A stretch of DNA of 64,000 nucleotides from Roseomonas gilardii subsp. gilardii (GCF_023078375.1 NZ_CP095554.1:1054001-1118000); one strand, 5' to 3'; counted from the stretch's first letter, positions 17,948 to 29,300 are shown. Notes: generated by a model not told the origin, from the sequence alone. A program made the numbers and translations.

Positions 17948-18621
17948 TGCCGAACCTGTTCCCCTGGCTGCCCCCCGCGTTGCAGGATCTGATGATCGAC
18001 GCGGCCTGGGAGACCCTCGTGATGGTCTTCGTCTCCATCGCGGTGGCGGTGGCGATCGGCCTGCCCCTGGCGCTGCTGCTCTACAGCACGGGGCAGGGCG
18101 GGCTGCGCCCGAACGGCTGGATCAACCGGCCGCTCGGCCTGCTGATCAACGCGGTGCGCTCCACCCCCTTCATCATCCTGATGGTGGCCATCGTGCCCTT
18201 CACCCGCTTCATCGCGGGCACCTCGATCGGCACCAGCGCCGCCATCGTGCCGCTGGCACTCGCCGCCACTGCCTTCATCTCCCGCCTGTTCGAGGGCGCG
18301 CTGCGCGAGGTGGACCGGGGGGTGATCGAGGCCGCCCGCGCCATGGGCGCCACGCGGATGCAGATCCTGACCCGCGTCCTGGTGCCCGAGGCGATGCCCG
18401 GCATCATCGCCGCCATCACCGTCTCGCTGGTCAGCCTGGTGGGCTTCTCCGCCATGGCGGGCGCCATCGGCGGCGGGGGGCTCGGCGATCTTGGCATCCG
18501 CTTCGGCTACCAGCGCTTCATGCCGGAGGTGATGGCGACCGTGGTCGTCATCCTGATCCTTTTCGTCCAGGGCCTGCAATCGCTGGGCGACTGGCTGGTC
18601 CGGCGCGTCAGTCACCGCTGA
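17947..18621 (+). CDS. metI: Methionine ABC transporter, permease MetI
   Basis: Inner-membrane permease of 224 residues with five to six membrane helices. The EAA loop that docks on MetN reads EAARAMGATRMQILTRVLVPEAMPG, and the following GFSAMAGAIGGGGLGDLGI is typical of MetI. Start ATG 17947 overlaps the metN stop. The first metQ gene follows after 35 bases. Confidence 0.96.
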   Translation: MPNLFPWLPPALQDLMIDAAWETLVMVFVSIAVAVAIGLPLALLLYSTGQGGLRPNGWINRPLGLLINAVRSTPFIILMVAIVPFTRFIAGTSIGTSAAIVPLALAATAFISRLFEGALREVDRGVIEAARAMGATRMQILTRVLVPEAMPGIIAAITVSLVSLVGFSAMAGAIGGGGLGDLGIRFGYQRFMPEVMATVVVILILFVQGLQSLGDWLVRRVSHR

Positions 18622-18656
18622 ACAACGAAACGCCACACGACACGGGAAAGAAGACC

Positions 18657-19478
18657 ATGACCCTCGCACGCCGCACGGCCCTCGCCGCTGCCCTCGCCAT
18701 CCCGGCCTTCGCCGCCGCGACCCGCGCCCGGGCCCAGGGTGCGGAGATCGGCACCGCCGCCCGCCCGCTGAAGATGGGTGTCACCGCCGGCCCGCATGCC
18801 CAGGTGATGGAGAAGGTGCGCGAGATCGCCGCCAGGGACGGGCTGGTGATCCGCATCATCGAGTTCACCGACTACATCCAGCCCAACGTGGCGCTCGCCT
18901 CCGGCGACCTGGACGCGAACTCCTTCCAGACCCAGCCCTTCCTCGACCAGCAGGTGAGGGACCGCGGCCTCAAGCTGGTCTCGGTGGCCAAGACCCTGAC
19001 CTTCCCGATGGGCATCTATTCGAAGAAGTACAAGTCGGTGGATGCGCTGCCGCAGGGCGGCCGCATCGCCATTCCCAACGACCCCACCCAGGGCGGGCGC
19101 GGCCTGATGCTCTTCGCCCAGGCCGGTGCCATCAAGCTGCCGGCGAATGCGGATGTGGGCGTCACCGTGGCCGACATCACCGAGAACCCGAAGCGCCTGC
19201 GCATCGTGGAGCTGGAGGCGGCGCAGCTTCCGCGCGCGCTGGACGATGTGGACGCGGCCGCGATCAACACCAACTACGCCATCACCGCCGGGCTGCAACC
19301 GACCCGCGACGCCATCGCCATCGAGCGCAGCGACAGCCCGCATTCCAACCGCATCGTGGTGCGCCAGGGCGACGAGGAGAAGCCCTGGGTGCGGAAGCTG
19401 ATCAACGCCTATCAGAACGACACGGTGAAGGCCTTCGTGGCGGAGACCTTCTCCGGCTCCGTCATCCCGGCTTTCTGA
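18657..19478 (+). CDS. metQ: Methionine-binding periplasmic protein MetQ (first of three)
   Basis: NlpA/MetQ family binding protein of 273 residues. N-terminal signal with an RR pair (LARRTALAAALAIPAFAAA), cut near ARAQG. There is no lipobox cysteine, so it should be soluble in the periplasm rather than lipid-anchored as in E. coli. Family blocks: GVTAGPHAQVMEKVREIA, FTDYIQPNVALASGDLDANSF, ITENPKRLRIVELEAAQLPR. Only 10 bases separate it from the next metQ copy. Confidence 0.94.
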   Translation: MTLARRTALAAALAIPAFAAATRARAQGAEIGTAARPLKMGVTAGPHAQVMEKVREIAARDGLVIRIIEFTDYIQPNVALASGDLDANSFQTQPFLDQQVRDRGLKLVSVAKTLTFPMGIYSKKYKSVDALPQGGRIAIPNDPTQGGRGLMLFAQAGAIKLPANADVGVTVADITENPKRLRIVELEAAQLPRALDDVDAAAINTNYAITAGLQPTRDAIAIERSDSPHSNRIVVRQGDEEKPWVRKLINAYQNDTVKAFVAETFSGSVIPAF

Positions 19479-19488
19479 GGACAGAGCC

Positions 19489-20319
19489 ATGCAGCGTCGC
19501 CCCCTCCTCGCCGCCGGCCTCCTGGCCGGCGGCATGCTCCTCCGCCCCGCCCTCCTCCGTGCCCAAACGGGGAACCAGGCGGCGGAGATCGGCAGTGCCG
19601 CCCGGCCGCTCAGCATCGGTGTCACCGCCGGGCCGCATGCCCAGGTGACGGAAAAGGTGCGCGAGCTGGCCGCGAAGGACGGCCTCGTACTGCGCCTGGT
19701 CGAGTTCACCGATTTCATCCAGCCCAACGCGGCGCTGGCCTCGGGCGACCTCGACAGCAATTCCTACCAGCACCGCCCTTTCCTGGAGCAACAGATCCGG
19801 GACCGTGGCTACAGGCTCGCCGCCGTGGCGAAGACGCTGGTCTTCCCGCTCGGCGTCTATGCGCGGAAGTACAAGGCGCTCTCCGACCTGCCGCAGGGCG
19901 GGCGCGTGGCCATCCCCAACGACCCGTCCAATGGCGGCCGCGCCCTGCTGCTGCTGGCGAAGGCCGGGCTGATCGGGCTGACGCCGGGCATGGATTTCCG
20001 CGCCACCGTGGCCGACATCACCGAGAACCCGAAGCGCCTGCGCATCGTGGAGCTGGAGGCCGCGCAGGTCGCCCGCTCGCTGGACGATGTGGACGCGGCG
20101 GTGGTGATCACCGACTACGCGCTGATCGCGGGGCTGGACCCGGCGAAGGACGCGCTGTTCCGCGAGGATGCGGACAGCCCCTATGCCAACCTCCTCGTGG
20201 TGCGTGAGGCCGACCGGGACGCCCCCTGGGTGAAGCGCCTGGTGGCCGCCTATCACCGCGACGAGATCCGCGCCTTCGTGCGCGACACCTTCCACGGCAA
20301 TGTCGTGCCGGCCTTCTGA
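19489..20319 (+). CDS. metQ: MetQ paralogue, second of three
   Basis: 276 residues, very close to the first copy across the mature part (GVTAGPHAQVTEKVRELA, ADITENPKRLRIVELEAAQ, LDDVDAA). The signal is RRPLLAAGLLAGGMLL with cleavage near LRAQ; no lipobox. Asn/Tyr residues that line the methionine pocket in MetQ are kept in equivalent blocks (NAALASGDLDSNSYQHRPFL). It lies 10 bases after copy 1 and 10 bases before copy 3, so it arose by tandem duplication. Confidence 0.93.
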   Translation: MQRRPLLAAGLLAGGMLLRPALLRAQTGNQAAEIGSAARPLSIGVTAGPHAQVTEKVRELAAKDGLVLRLVEFTDFIQPNAALASGDLDSNSYQHRPFLEQQIRDRGYRLAAVAKTLVFPLGVYARKYKALSDLPQGGRVAIPNDPSNGGRALLLLAKAGLIGLTPGMDFRATVADITENPKRLRIVELEAAQVARSLDDVDAAVVITDYALIAGLDPAKDALFREDADSPYANLLVVREADRDAPWVKRLVAAYHRDEIRAFVRDTFHGNVVPAF

Positions 20320-20329
20320 GGAGCATCCC

Positions 20330-21217
20330 ATGAATCGGCGCCCCCTCCTGCTGGCCACGGCCGGCGGCCTCTTGCTTCCGGCGATCCTGCGGGCGCAAGG
20401 CACGGCCCAGACCGGCACGACGCAGACCGGCACGACGCAGACCGGCACGACGCAGACCGGCACGACGCAGACCGGCACGACGCAGATCGGCACGGCGGCG
20501 CGGCCCTGCCGCGTCGGCGTCACCAGCGGCGTGCATGCCCAGGTGCTGGAACAGGTGCGCGACGTGCTGGCGCGCGACGGCTTCGCCGTGAAGATCACCG
20601 AGTTCGGCGACTTCATCCAGCCGAACGTGGCCCTGGCGGGCGGCGACATCGATGCCAACACCTACCAGCACCAGCCCTTCCTCGACGCGCAGAAGGCGCA
20701 GCGCGGCTACGACTTCGTGCCCGTGGGCAAGACCGTGCTGACGGTGATGGCGGTGTTCAGCCGCAAGCTGAAGTCGCTCGCCGACCTGCCGCAGGGTGGG
20801 CGCGTGGCCATCCCCAACGACCCGACCAATGGCGGCCGCGCCCTGCTGCTGCTGGCCCAGGGCGGCGTCATCAAGCTGGCCCCCGGCGTGGATTTCCGCG
20901 CCACCGTGGCGGATGTGGTGGAGAACCCCAAGCGCCTGCGTTTCGTGGAGCTGGAGGCGGCGCAGATCGCCCGCTCGCTGGACGACGTGGACGCCGCCGC
21001 CATCACCGGCAACTACGCCGTTCCGGCCGGGCTGAACCCGCTGAAGGACGGGTTGGTGAAGGAGGGCGCCGAGAGTGTCTACACCTGCCTCGTGGTGGTG
21101 CGGCGCCCGGATGCCGATGCCGCCTGGGCGCGGAAGCTGGCTTCCGGCTATGGCGCGCCGGAGGTCAGGCGCTTCGTCGAGGAGAAGTTCGGCGGCGCGG
21201 TGATCGTCGGCGCCTGA
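20330..21217 (+). CDS. metQ: MetQ paralogue, third of three, with a GTTQT repeat after the signal peptide
   Basis: 295 residues. Signal NRRPLLLATAGGLLLPAILRAQ, then a linker made of five GTTQT-type units not present in the other copies, then a MetQ domain (GVTSGVHAQVLEQVRDVL, FGDFIQPNVALAGGDIDANTY). It is more diverged than copies 1 and 2: IVELEAAQ becomes FVELEAAQ and NTNYA/ITDYA becomes TGNYAVPAGL. The linker is encoded by perfect 15-base repeats. Last gene of the operon, followed by a hairpin. Confidence 0.92.
   Translation: MNRRPLLLATAGGLLLPAILRAQGTAQTGTTQTGTTQTGTTQTGTTQTGTTQIGTAARPCRVGVTSGVHAQVLEQVRDVLARDGFAVKITEFGDFIQPNVALAGGDIDANTYQHQPFLDAQKAQRGYDFVPVGKTVLTVMAVFSRKLKSLADLPQGGRVAIPNDPTNGGRALLLLAQGGVIKLAPGVDFRATVADVVENPKRLRFVELEAAQIARSLDDVDAAAITGNYAVPAGLNPLKDGLVKEGAESVYTCLVVVRRPDADAAWARKLASGYGAPEVRRFVEEKFGGAVIVGA
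20411..20485 (+). repeat. Coding minisatellite, five perfect 15-base units
   Basis: ACCGGCACGACGCAG repeated five times without change, with partial units on both sides. It keeps frame and encodes repeated Thr-Gly-Thr-Thr-Gln. Perfect tandem identity means the copy number can change by slippage without breaking the frame. Confidence 0.97.
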
Positions 21218-21223
21218 GGCGGC

Positions 21224-21246
21224 CGGCGGGGCCATTGCCCCCGCCG
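21224..21246 (+). terminator. Terminator-like hairpin at the end of the metNIQQQ operon
   Basis: GGCGGGG and CCCCGCC around a 7-base loop, 7 bases after the third metQ stop. No T run, as is usual in this genome. Confidence 0.5.
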
Positions 21247-21488
21247 TCCGGATGGAACGGGTGTGGCCGATGGGACGCACCCGGTTTTCCGCAAGCCCAT
21301 TCCCGATTCGGTCCCTGAACGGACGGGGAACGGGATGGGCAGGAAGGCACCGGGAACAGCGGTTTGACAGGATTCGGCCGCGATTTCGGCGGCACCTCGG
21401 GCGACTCGGCGGCGCGACTAGATCTTGTGGTGCTCCGCCCGCCGGCACGGCCCCCGGTTCGTGGCCTGTTCGCCCCTGGCCCCGTGGC

Positions 21489-21701
21489 TCAGAAATCGCT
21501 CACCCGGCCCTTGCGCTCCCAGTCGCCATAGCGGGTCGGCTCCGGCCCCTTGGGGCCACCGATCTCCGGCGGCCGGGGCTGTTCCGGGGCGGCTCCCTGG
21601 GGGGTGGTCCCGGCTCCGGCCGGCGGGGCGGCCGGCTTCTGCTCGTCCTGGATCTTCACGGCGGGTTCGGGGGAGGCGGATTTCTCGCTCATATTCCCCA
21701 T
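21489..21701 (-). CDS. Succinate dehydrogenase assembly factor 4 family (DUF1674)
   Basis: Small protein of about 70 residues with a disordered Pro/Ala-rich N-terminus and the invariant DUF1674 tail, [16 protein letters not shown], at the very C-terminus. The mitochondrial counterpart (SDHAF4) binds flavinylated SdhA and aids complex II assembly. Start is uncertain: ATG 21701 or ATG 21692; the longer frame to 21746 runs toward the divergent htpX gene. Divergent from htpX with only about 32 bases between starts, so promoters overlap. Confidence 0.88.
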   Translation of the reverse strand: MGNMSEKSASPEPAVKIQDEQKPAAPPAGAGTTPQGAAPEQPRPPEIGGPKGPEPTRYGDWERKGRVSDF

Positions 21702-21733
21702 ATGAGGCGGGACAGAGCCGGGAGAAATACCCG

Positions 21734-22741
21734 ATGAACGGAACACTGCGAACGACGATCCTTCTGGCGGGGCTGATGGCGCTCTTCGCCGGGGTGGGCT
21801 TCCTGCTGGGCGGCAGCCAGGGGATGGTGATCGCCCTGGTGATGGCCGGCGGCATGAACCTCTGGGCTTGGTGGAACAGCGACCGGGCCGTCCTGCGCAT
21901 GCACAACGCCCAGCCCATCGGCCCGGGCGACGCCCCCCGCCTCCATGCCATGGTGCGGGAACTGGCCGCCCGCGCCGGCCTGCCCATGCCCGCCCTCTAC
22001 GTGATCCACGAGGCCCAGCCCAATGCCTTCGCCACCGGCCGCGACCCGCGGAACGCCGCCGTCGCCGTGACCGCCGGCCTGCTGGAGATGATGCCGGAGG
22101 AGGAGGTGGCCGGGGTCGTGGCGCATGAGCTGGCGCATATCCGCCACCGCGACACGCTGATCATGACGGTCACTGCCTGCCTCGCCGGCGCCATCGGCTT
22201 CCTGGCGCATTTCGGCGGGCTGCTCGGCGGCGGGCGGGACAACCGCAACCCGCTGGGCTTCATCGGCGTGCTGGTGATGATCGTGGTGGCGCCCCTCATG
22301 GCCATGCTGGTGCAGATGGCCATCAGCCGCGCCCGGGAATACGAGGCCGACCGTCTCGGCGCCCAGATCGCCGGCGGGCCGCGGGGCCTGGCCAATGCGC
22401 TGCTGCGGCTGGAAGGCGCCCGCCACGCCATCCTCAACCGCTCCGCCGAGGCGCATCCCGAAAGCGCGCCCCTCTTCATCGTCAACCCGCTCTCGGGGCA
22501 GGGGGTGGACAATCTCTTCTCCACCCATCCCAGCACCGAGAACCGGGTCCGCGCCCTGCTCGGCACCCATGGCTCCCCCATGGGCGCGGCACCGATGGGC
22601 GGCCCGGGGATGCGCGGTTACCAGGGTGGCCCCCAGGTGGGTCCCCAGGTGGGTCCCCAGGCGGGGCCCTGGAGTGGCGGCCCCCGGGGGCGCGGCTCCG
22701 TGCCTCCCACCGGCCGCCGCCGCCGTGGCCCCTGGGGATAG
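21734..22741 (+). CDS. htpX: Membrane zinc metalloprotease HtpX
   Basis: Inner-membrane heat-shock protease that degrades misfolded membrane proteins. Two N-terminal membrane helices, then the zinc motif HELAH ([13 protein letters not shown]), two more helices and the third zinc ligand region [13 protein letters not shown]. The family segment [14 protein letters not shown] follows. The C-terminal tail is an unusual Gly/Pro/Gln extension with QVGP units and a basic end (GRRRRGPWG). Length 335 is slightly above the usual 280-300 because of this tail. Confidence 0.95.
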   Translation: MNGTLRTTILLAGLMALFAGVGFLLGGSQGMVIALVMAGGMNLWAWWNSDRAVLRMHNAQPIGPGDAPRLHAMVRELAARAGLPMPALYVIHEAQPNAFATGRDPRNAAVAVTAGLLEMMPEEEVAGVVAHELAHIRHRDTLIMTVTACLAGAIGFLAHFGGLLGGGRDNRNPLGFIGVLVMIVVAPLMAMLVQMAISRAREYEADRLGAQIAGGPRGLANALLRLEGARHAILNRSAEAHPESAPLFIVNPLSGQGVDNLFSTHPSTENRVRALLGTHGSPMGAAPMGGPGMRGYQGGPQVGPQVGPQAGPWSGGPRGRGSVPPTGRRRRGPWG

Positions 22742-23065
22742 GTCCCGCCCGGGCCTCCCGCCTTCGGGGAACCCCCTGGCCCAGGGGTAGTCGCAGGGGC
22801 AGTCGCGACGGGATGCCGGGGCCGCCCCTGCCACCGGGTGGGCAGGCTTGCCCAGCCCCGCTGCCCCATTCCCGGGCAGGCCGGGGCCGCCCCGGACATC
22901 CTTCCGCCCCGGAACTGCCATGGCACGACGATTGCTGGCTGTGCCGGGCTGACGGGGTTGCTGTTGCGCTGCGATCAGGCCGAGCATGTGGCGGGCATGA
23001 TACCCGCCGTGCCGGTCCGGAGCGCGACAGGGACCCGCACGACAGCCCGAGACGGAGGCTTGCCG
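22742..23065. other. Intergenic region, GC-rich hairpins, no gene
   Basis: A hairpin CCCCTGG-c-CCAGGGG at 22773-22787 may terminate htpX, and further GC-rich inverted repeats follow to about 22870. The remaining 150 bases must contain the promoter of the ABC transporter operon, but no convincing -35/-10 pair is visible. Confidence 0.4.
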
Positions 23066-24616
23066 ATGAAGACGACCCGCCGCGCCCTTCTGGCCCGCAG
23101 CCTCGCGGTGCCCGCCCTGGCCCCATTGGCCGCGGGCGGCGCGCTGCCCTTCCTGGCGCGGCCGGCGCGCGCCCAGGCGGCCAATGGCATCCTCCGCTTC
23201 GGCCTGTCCGCCTTTCCGCCGAACCTGCAGCCCTGGGCCAGCTCCGGCGCCTCCGCCGGCACGGTGAAGATGCTGATCCACCGCCGGCTGATCTCCTTCG
23301 ACGGGAAGGGCGAGCTGAAGGGGGAACTGGCGGAATCCTGGGCGCATGAGGACGGCGCCTGGGTCTTCCGCCTGCGCAAGGAGGCGATCTTCCAGAATGG
23401 CGAGCCGGTGACGGCGGAGGATGTCAAATGGACGATCGAGCAGATCGCCGGCGAGAAATCCACCGCCTACATGCGCTCGCAGTTCCAGCAGGTGACGCGC
23501 ATCGAGACGCCGGACGCGTACACGCTGAAGCTTTACACCAAGGAACCGGTCGCCACCGTCCCGAGCTGGTTCAGCAACTACAACATGGCCATCGTCTGGC
23601 GGAAATCCTCCGCGAACGAGCCGGTCGGCGCCGGGCCGTTCCGCATCGCGGGGCAGGAGCGCGGCACCTCCATCGACCTCGTCCCCTTCGACAAGTACCC
23701 GCGCCAGGGTTTCCCGAAGCTCAAGGGCGTGAAGTTCACCGTCTATGCCGACGAGAACCTGCGCGTCGCGGCGCTGCAGTCGGGCGATGTGGACCTGATC
23801 GAATATGTGCCCTGGCAGTCGATGAGCGCCATCGAGGGCGATCCGCGTCTGAGGATGCAGACGCAGTACGGCCCCTTCATGGACATCCTGTTCAACGGCG
23901 CCAAGGGCCCCTTCGCCGATGCCCGGGTACGCCGCGCCGTCGCCCATGCCGTGCGGCGCGAGGACATCGTGAAGGCCGCCTTCTTCGGCCGGGGCAAGGT
24001 GCTGGAGGGTGTGCCGATCGCCGAGGGCACGCCCTGGTACGATGAGACGCTCGCCCATGGCTGGAACTATGACCCGGCGCGCTCCAAGGCCCTGCTGGCC
24101 GAGGCGGGCGTGCCGGGCGGCTTCCAGGCCACGCTGCTCGCCACCGCGCAATACGGCATGCACAAGGACACGGCGGAAGTGGTGCAGCAGCACTTGGCCG
24201 CCATCGGCATCCAGTGCGAGCTGCGGCTGCCCGACTGGTCCACCCGCGTCAGCCTGGGCATGCGCGGCCAGTACGAGATCGCCATCCATGGCGTGTCCAG
24301 CGACAACAACGACCCGGACGGTCTGTCGGTGGTGATGGACACATCGCTGGCGCCCACCCATGGCCGCTCCTATGCGCTCCAGGCACCGCGCACGGTGGCG
24401 GCGCTGGCGCGCGGCCGCGCCGAGTTCGACCAGGCGAAGCGCATCGAGATCTACCGGGAGATGCAGCGGGCGGCGCTGGAGGAGGTGCCGCTGGTCGGCC
24501 TCGCCTGGCGCGCCCAGGGCTATGCGATGGACAAGAACGTCCAGGGCTTCACCAACCTGCCCGGCGCGCTCACCCTCCTCTCCGGCGCGACGCTGGAAGA
24601 GGTGAGCTTCGCCTGA
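23066..24616 (+). CDS. ABC transporter substrate-binding protein (peptide/nickel family 5)
   Basis: Periplasmic binding protein of 516 residues. Tat-like signal TTRRALLARSLAVPALAP ending near ARAQ. SBP family 5 blocks: LAESWAHEDGAWVFRLRKEA, FQNGEPVTAEDVKWTIEQI, VRRAVAHAVRREDIV and EVVQQHLAAIGIQCELRL. It starts an operon with two permease modules and two ATPases; its stop overlaps the next ATG (TGATG). The creatininase and hydantoinase genes downstream suggest that the ligand is a peptide-like or cyclic amide compound; this is inference. Confidence 0.92.
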   Translation: MKTTRRALLARSLAVPALAPLAAGGALPFLARPARAQAANGILRFGLSAFPPNLQPWASSGASAGTVKMLIHRRLISFDGKGELKGELAESWAHEDGAWVFRLRKEAIFQNGEPVTAEDVKWTIEQIAGEKSTAYMRSQFQQVTRIETPDAYTLKLYTKEPVATVPSWFSNYNMAIVWRKSSANEPVGAGPFRIAGQERGTSIDLVPFDKYPRQGFPKLKGVKFTVYADENLRVAALQSGDVDLIEYVPWQSMSAIEGDPRLRMQTQYGPFMDILFNGAKGPFADARVRRAVAHAVRREDIVKAAFFGRGKVLEGVPIAEGTPWYDETLAHGWNYDPARSKALLAEAGVPGGFQATLLATAQYGMHKDTAEVVQQHLAAIGIQCELRLPDWSTRVSLGMRGQYEIAIHGVSSDNNDPDGLSVVMDTSLAPTHGRSYALQAPRTVAALARGRAEFDQAKRIEIYREMQRAALEEVPLVGLAWRAQGYAMDKNVQGFTNLPGALTLLSGATLEEVSFA

Positions 24617-25566
24617 TGCTCTGGATCCTCCGGCGCATCGGCATCTCGCTCGCCCTGGTCTGGGTGGTGGCCAGCATCGTCTTCATGGCCCTGCATCTCG
24701 TGCCCGGCGATCCGGCGGAGCTGCTGCTGTCCACCGGCGGCGTCTCGCCCGATCCGGCGGCGGTGGCCGAGCTGCGCGAGCGCCTGGGCCTCGACCTGCC
24801 GCTGATGACGCAATACGGCAGCTTCCTCGCCGGCCTGCTGCGCGGCGACCTGGGTTCCTCGCTGGTCGATGACTATCCGGTGGCGCAGGAGATCGCGCTG
24901 CGCCTGCCGCGCACGCTGGAACTGATCCTCTCCGGCACGCTGCTCGCCGTCGTCGTCGGCATGCCCGCCGGCACCTGGGCGGCGCTGCACCGGGGCGGGG
25001 TTTTCGACCGCATCGCCTCCGGCATCGCCGCCTTCCTGCTGGCGCTGCCGGTCTTCGTGGTCGGCACGCTGCTGGTGCTGGTCTTCGCGCAGATGCTGCG
25101 GATCATGCCGGCGGGCGGCTACGTCCCCTTCGCGCAGAGCCCCGGCCAGCACCTCCTTCTCCTCACCCTGCCGGCCATCGCCATCGGCAAGGGGCTGGCC
25201 GCCGTGGTCTTCCGCATGACCCGTGCCTCGGTGCTCGATGCGCTGGGCAAGGATTTCGTCCGCACCGCCCGCGCCAAGGGCCTCAGCCCCCGGCGCATCC
25301 TGGTGCATCATGTGGTGCGCAACGCGCTGACCCCGGTGCTGACCGTGCTGGCGCTGCACATGGGCTCGCTGCTCGGCGGCACGGTGCTGGTGGAATACGT
25401 CTTCAACTGGCCGGGCCTTTCCACGCCGCTGCTGCGCGCGGTGGAGGCGCGGGACTATCCCATGGTGGTCGGCATCGTGCTGGTGATCTCGGCGCTCTTC
25501 CTGCTGATCAACCTGCTGACCGACCTGCTCTACGCTGCCCTCGACCCCCGCATCCGGACAGCCTGA
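24616..25566 (+). CDS. ABC transporter permease, DppB/OppB type
   Basis: Inner-membrane permease of 316 residues with six helices. N-terminal LRRIGISLALVWVVASIVF and PGDPAELLL are typical of DppB. The EAA loop DFVRTARAKGLSPRRILVHHVVRNALTP contacts the ATPase. C-terminal LLTDLLYAALDPRIR. Couples with the fused permease-ATPase that starts 2 bases after its stop. Confidence 0.94.
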   Translation: MLWILRRIGISLALVWVVASIVFMALHLVPGDPAELLLSTGGVSPDPAAVAELRERLGLDLPLMTQYGSFLAGLLRGDLGSSLVDDYPVAQEIALRLPRTLELILSGTLLAVVVGMPAGTWAALHRGGVFDRIASGIAAFLLALPVFVVGTLLVLVFAQMLRIMPAGGYVPFAQSPGQHLLLLTLPAIAIGKGLAAVVFRMTRASVLDALGKDFVRTARAKGLSPRRILVHHVVRNALTPVLTVLALHMGSLLGGTVLVEYVFNWPGLSTPLLRAVEARDYPMVVGIVLVISALFLLINLLTDLLYAALDPRIRTA

Positions 25567-25568
25567 CC

Positions 25569-27427
<1,859 letters not shown>

Positions 27428-27431
<4 letters not shown>

Positions 27432-28468
27432 GCCCGTTGCCCCTTCCGCTGATCGAGGCCGAGGCCCTTTCCAAGACTTTCCCCGCCAAGGGCGTCTTCC
27501 GCCGCGGCAGGCCGGTGCAGGCGGTGCGCCAGATCCACGCCCGGGTCGCGCGCGGCGAGGCGCTGGGCGTGGTCGGCGAGAGCGGCTCCGGCAAAAGCAC
27601 GCTCGGCCGCATGATGCTGGGCCTGCTGCCCGCCACCTCCGGCAGCCTGCGCTTCGACGGGCGGGAGATGGAGGGCATCTCCCGCGCCGAATGGCGCCGC
27701 CTGCGCCGGCGCATGCAGATCGTCTTCCAGGACCCCTTCTCCAGCCTCGACCCGCGCCGCCGCATCGGCCCGCAGATCGCCGACGGGATGGATATCCACG
27801 GCCTCGCCTCCGGTGCGGAGCAGGCACGGATCGTGGGCGAGCTGCTGGCCCGCGTCGGGCTCGACCCCGCCCATGCGCAGCGCTTCCCGCATGAATTCTC
27901 CGGTGGTCAGCGCCAGCGCATCGGCATCGCCCGCGCCCTGGCGACGAAACCCGACTTCCTGGTGGCCGACGAGCCGGTGAGCGCGCTAGACGTCTCCATC
28001 CAGGCCCAGGTGGTGCAACTCCTCTCCGACCTGCGGCGCGACCTGGGGCTGGCGATGCTCTTCATCAGCCACGACCTGCCGGTGGTGCGGCATCTCTGCG
28101 ACCGGGTGATGGTGATGTATCTCGGCCGCGTCATGGAGGAAGGGCCGGCCGGGACCGTCTTCAGCCGCCCGGCGCATCCCTATACCCGCGCCCTGCTCTC
28201 GGCGACGCCGCGCTTGGACCCGAAGCACCGGGTGAAGCGCATCCTGCTGGCCGGCGACCCGCCCAGCCCGTCCAACCCCCTTCCGGCTGCGTCTTCCGCA
28301 CCCGCTGCGCCCATGCGGTCGCGGCCTGCGCGGGCGACGTGCCGGCGCTGCGGCCCTTCGGAGCCCCCGGCCAGGCCGTCGCCTGCAGCCGGGCCGAGGA
28401 GCTCGCCTGACGGCATCCCCGGCACGTGCCGGGGGCCGTCCCGTCCAGAACTGTCCAGGAGTGTGTGA
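27428..28468 (+). CDS. ABC transporter ATPase, DppF type, with C-terminal frameshift
   Basis: Second ATPase of the peptide-type importer. Walker [13 protein letters not shown]-loop FQDPFSSLDP, signature FSGGQRQRIG, Walker B LVADEPVSALDVS. After GDPPSPSNP the frame changes to Arg/Pro/Ser-rich sequence. The expected family C-terminus SGCVFRTRC-AHAVAACAGDVP is present in the next frame and ends at a stop at 28408-28410, just before a hairpin. One missing C in the C run at 28276-28280 would explain this. Sequencing error or a recent mutation; the enzyme core is intact either way. Confidence 0.9.
28417..28434 (+). terminator. Perfect hairpin behind the transporter operon
   Basis: CCCCGGCAC followed directly by GTGCCGGGG, an 18-bp perfect palindrome, 7 bases after the frame-corrected stop of the DppF-like gene. 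Its position supports the corrected stop. No T run, so it may be partial termination or RNA protection before the creatininase gene. Confidence 0.5.
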
Positions 28469-28470
28469 GA

Positions 28471-29295
28471 GTGGCCACCAAGACGACGCCCAAGGTGCAT
28501 ATGGGCACGCTGACCGGCGGCGAGGGGCGCGAAGCCTACGCGAAGAACCCGGTCATCCTGCTGCCCATGGGCAGCCATGAGGACCAGGGGCCGCATGCCC
28601 CGATGGGCGACTATCTCCTGGCCGAGAAGATCGCGGAACTCGCCGCGCTGCGCGCCACCGGGCTCGGCACGCCCACCTATGTCGCCCCGGTCCTGCCCTT
28701 CGGCGGCGCCGACTGGTTCGCGCCGATGATCGGCGGCATCGCCATCACCCAGGCGACGCTGACCAGCGTCATCACCGACATGGTGGAAAGCCTGCACCGC
28801 AACGGCCTGACCCGGATCGTCGTGATCAACGGCCATGGCGGCAATGTCGGCCCGATCGCCGAGGTGGCGCGCCGCCTCTACGAGAAGGACAGGACGATCC
28901 TGCCGAGCCTCTACCTGTGGCGCATCGGCTATGGCCTGCTGCCCGGCATCGTCGGCGCGGAGAAGGCCAAGGCGGTGTCCGGCCATGGCGCCGATCCGCT
29001 GACCAGCATCGGCCTGCACCTCTTCCCCGAGCTGATCCGCAAGGACATGGTCCCCGCCGCCGCGCCGCTGAAGAGCGACAGCGTCCTGGGCCTGCCCTTC
29101 ACCGGCCTGGGCACGGCCAGCTTCGACGGCGCCGAGATCGGCCTGCCCAACTCCTATGACGAGGTCTATCACGACGGCGTCGCCAAGGGCGACCCGAACC
29201 TCTCCTCCGCCGAAACCGGCGCCGCCCTGGCCGAGAAGCTCACCGACATCGTCGCCCGCTTCGCCGTCCACTTCGCCAGCCGCATTCCGGCCTGA
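28471..29295 (+). CDS. Creatininase family amidohydrolase
   Basis: Metal-dependent hydrolase of about 274 residues related to creatininase (creatinine to creatine) and to other cyclic-amide and formamide hydrolases. The metal-binding block MGSHEDQGPHAPMGD has the Glu, His and Asp ligands in family spacing; INGHGGN and a later Glu (FDGAEIGLPNSYDEVYHDG) complete the site. The start is GTG 28471 or 28465; AGGAG lies about 9 bases upstream. Directly after the peptide-type transporter and before a hydantoinase, which suggests a joint role in opening imported cyclic amides. True substrate unknown. Confidence 0.85.
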   Translation: MATKTTPKVHMGTLTGGEGREAYAKNPVILLPMGSHEDQGPHAPMGDYLLAEKIAELAALRATGLGTPTYVAPVLPFGGADWFAPMIGGIAITQATLTSVITDMVESLHRNGLTRIVVINGHGGNVGPIAEVARRLYEKDRTILPSLYLWRIGYGLLPGIVGAEKAKAVSGHGADPLTSIGLHLFPELIRKDMVPAAAPLKSDSVLGLPFTGLGTASFDGAEIGLPNSYDEVYHDGVAKGDPNLSSAETGAALAEKLTDIVARFAVHFASRIPA

Positions 29296-29300
29296 TCGGG

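Noticed and set aside
20411-20485. CRISPR array
   Set aside because: Units are 15 bases, directly adjacent without spacers, and lie in a coding frame.
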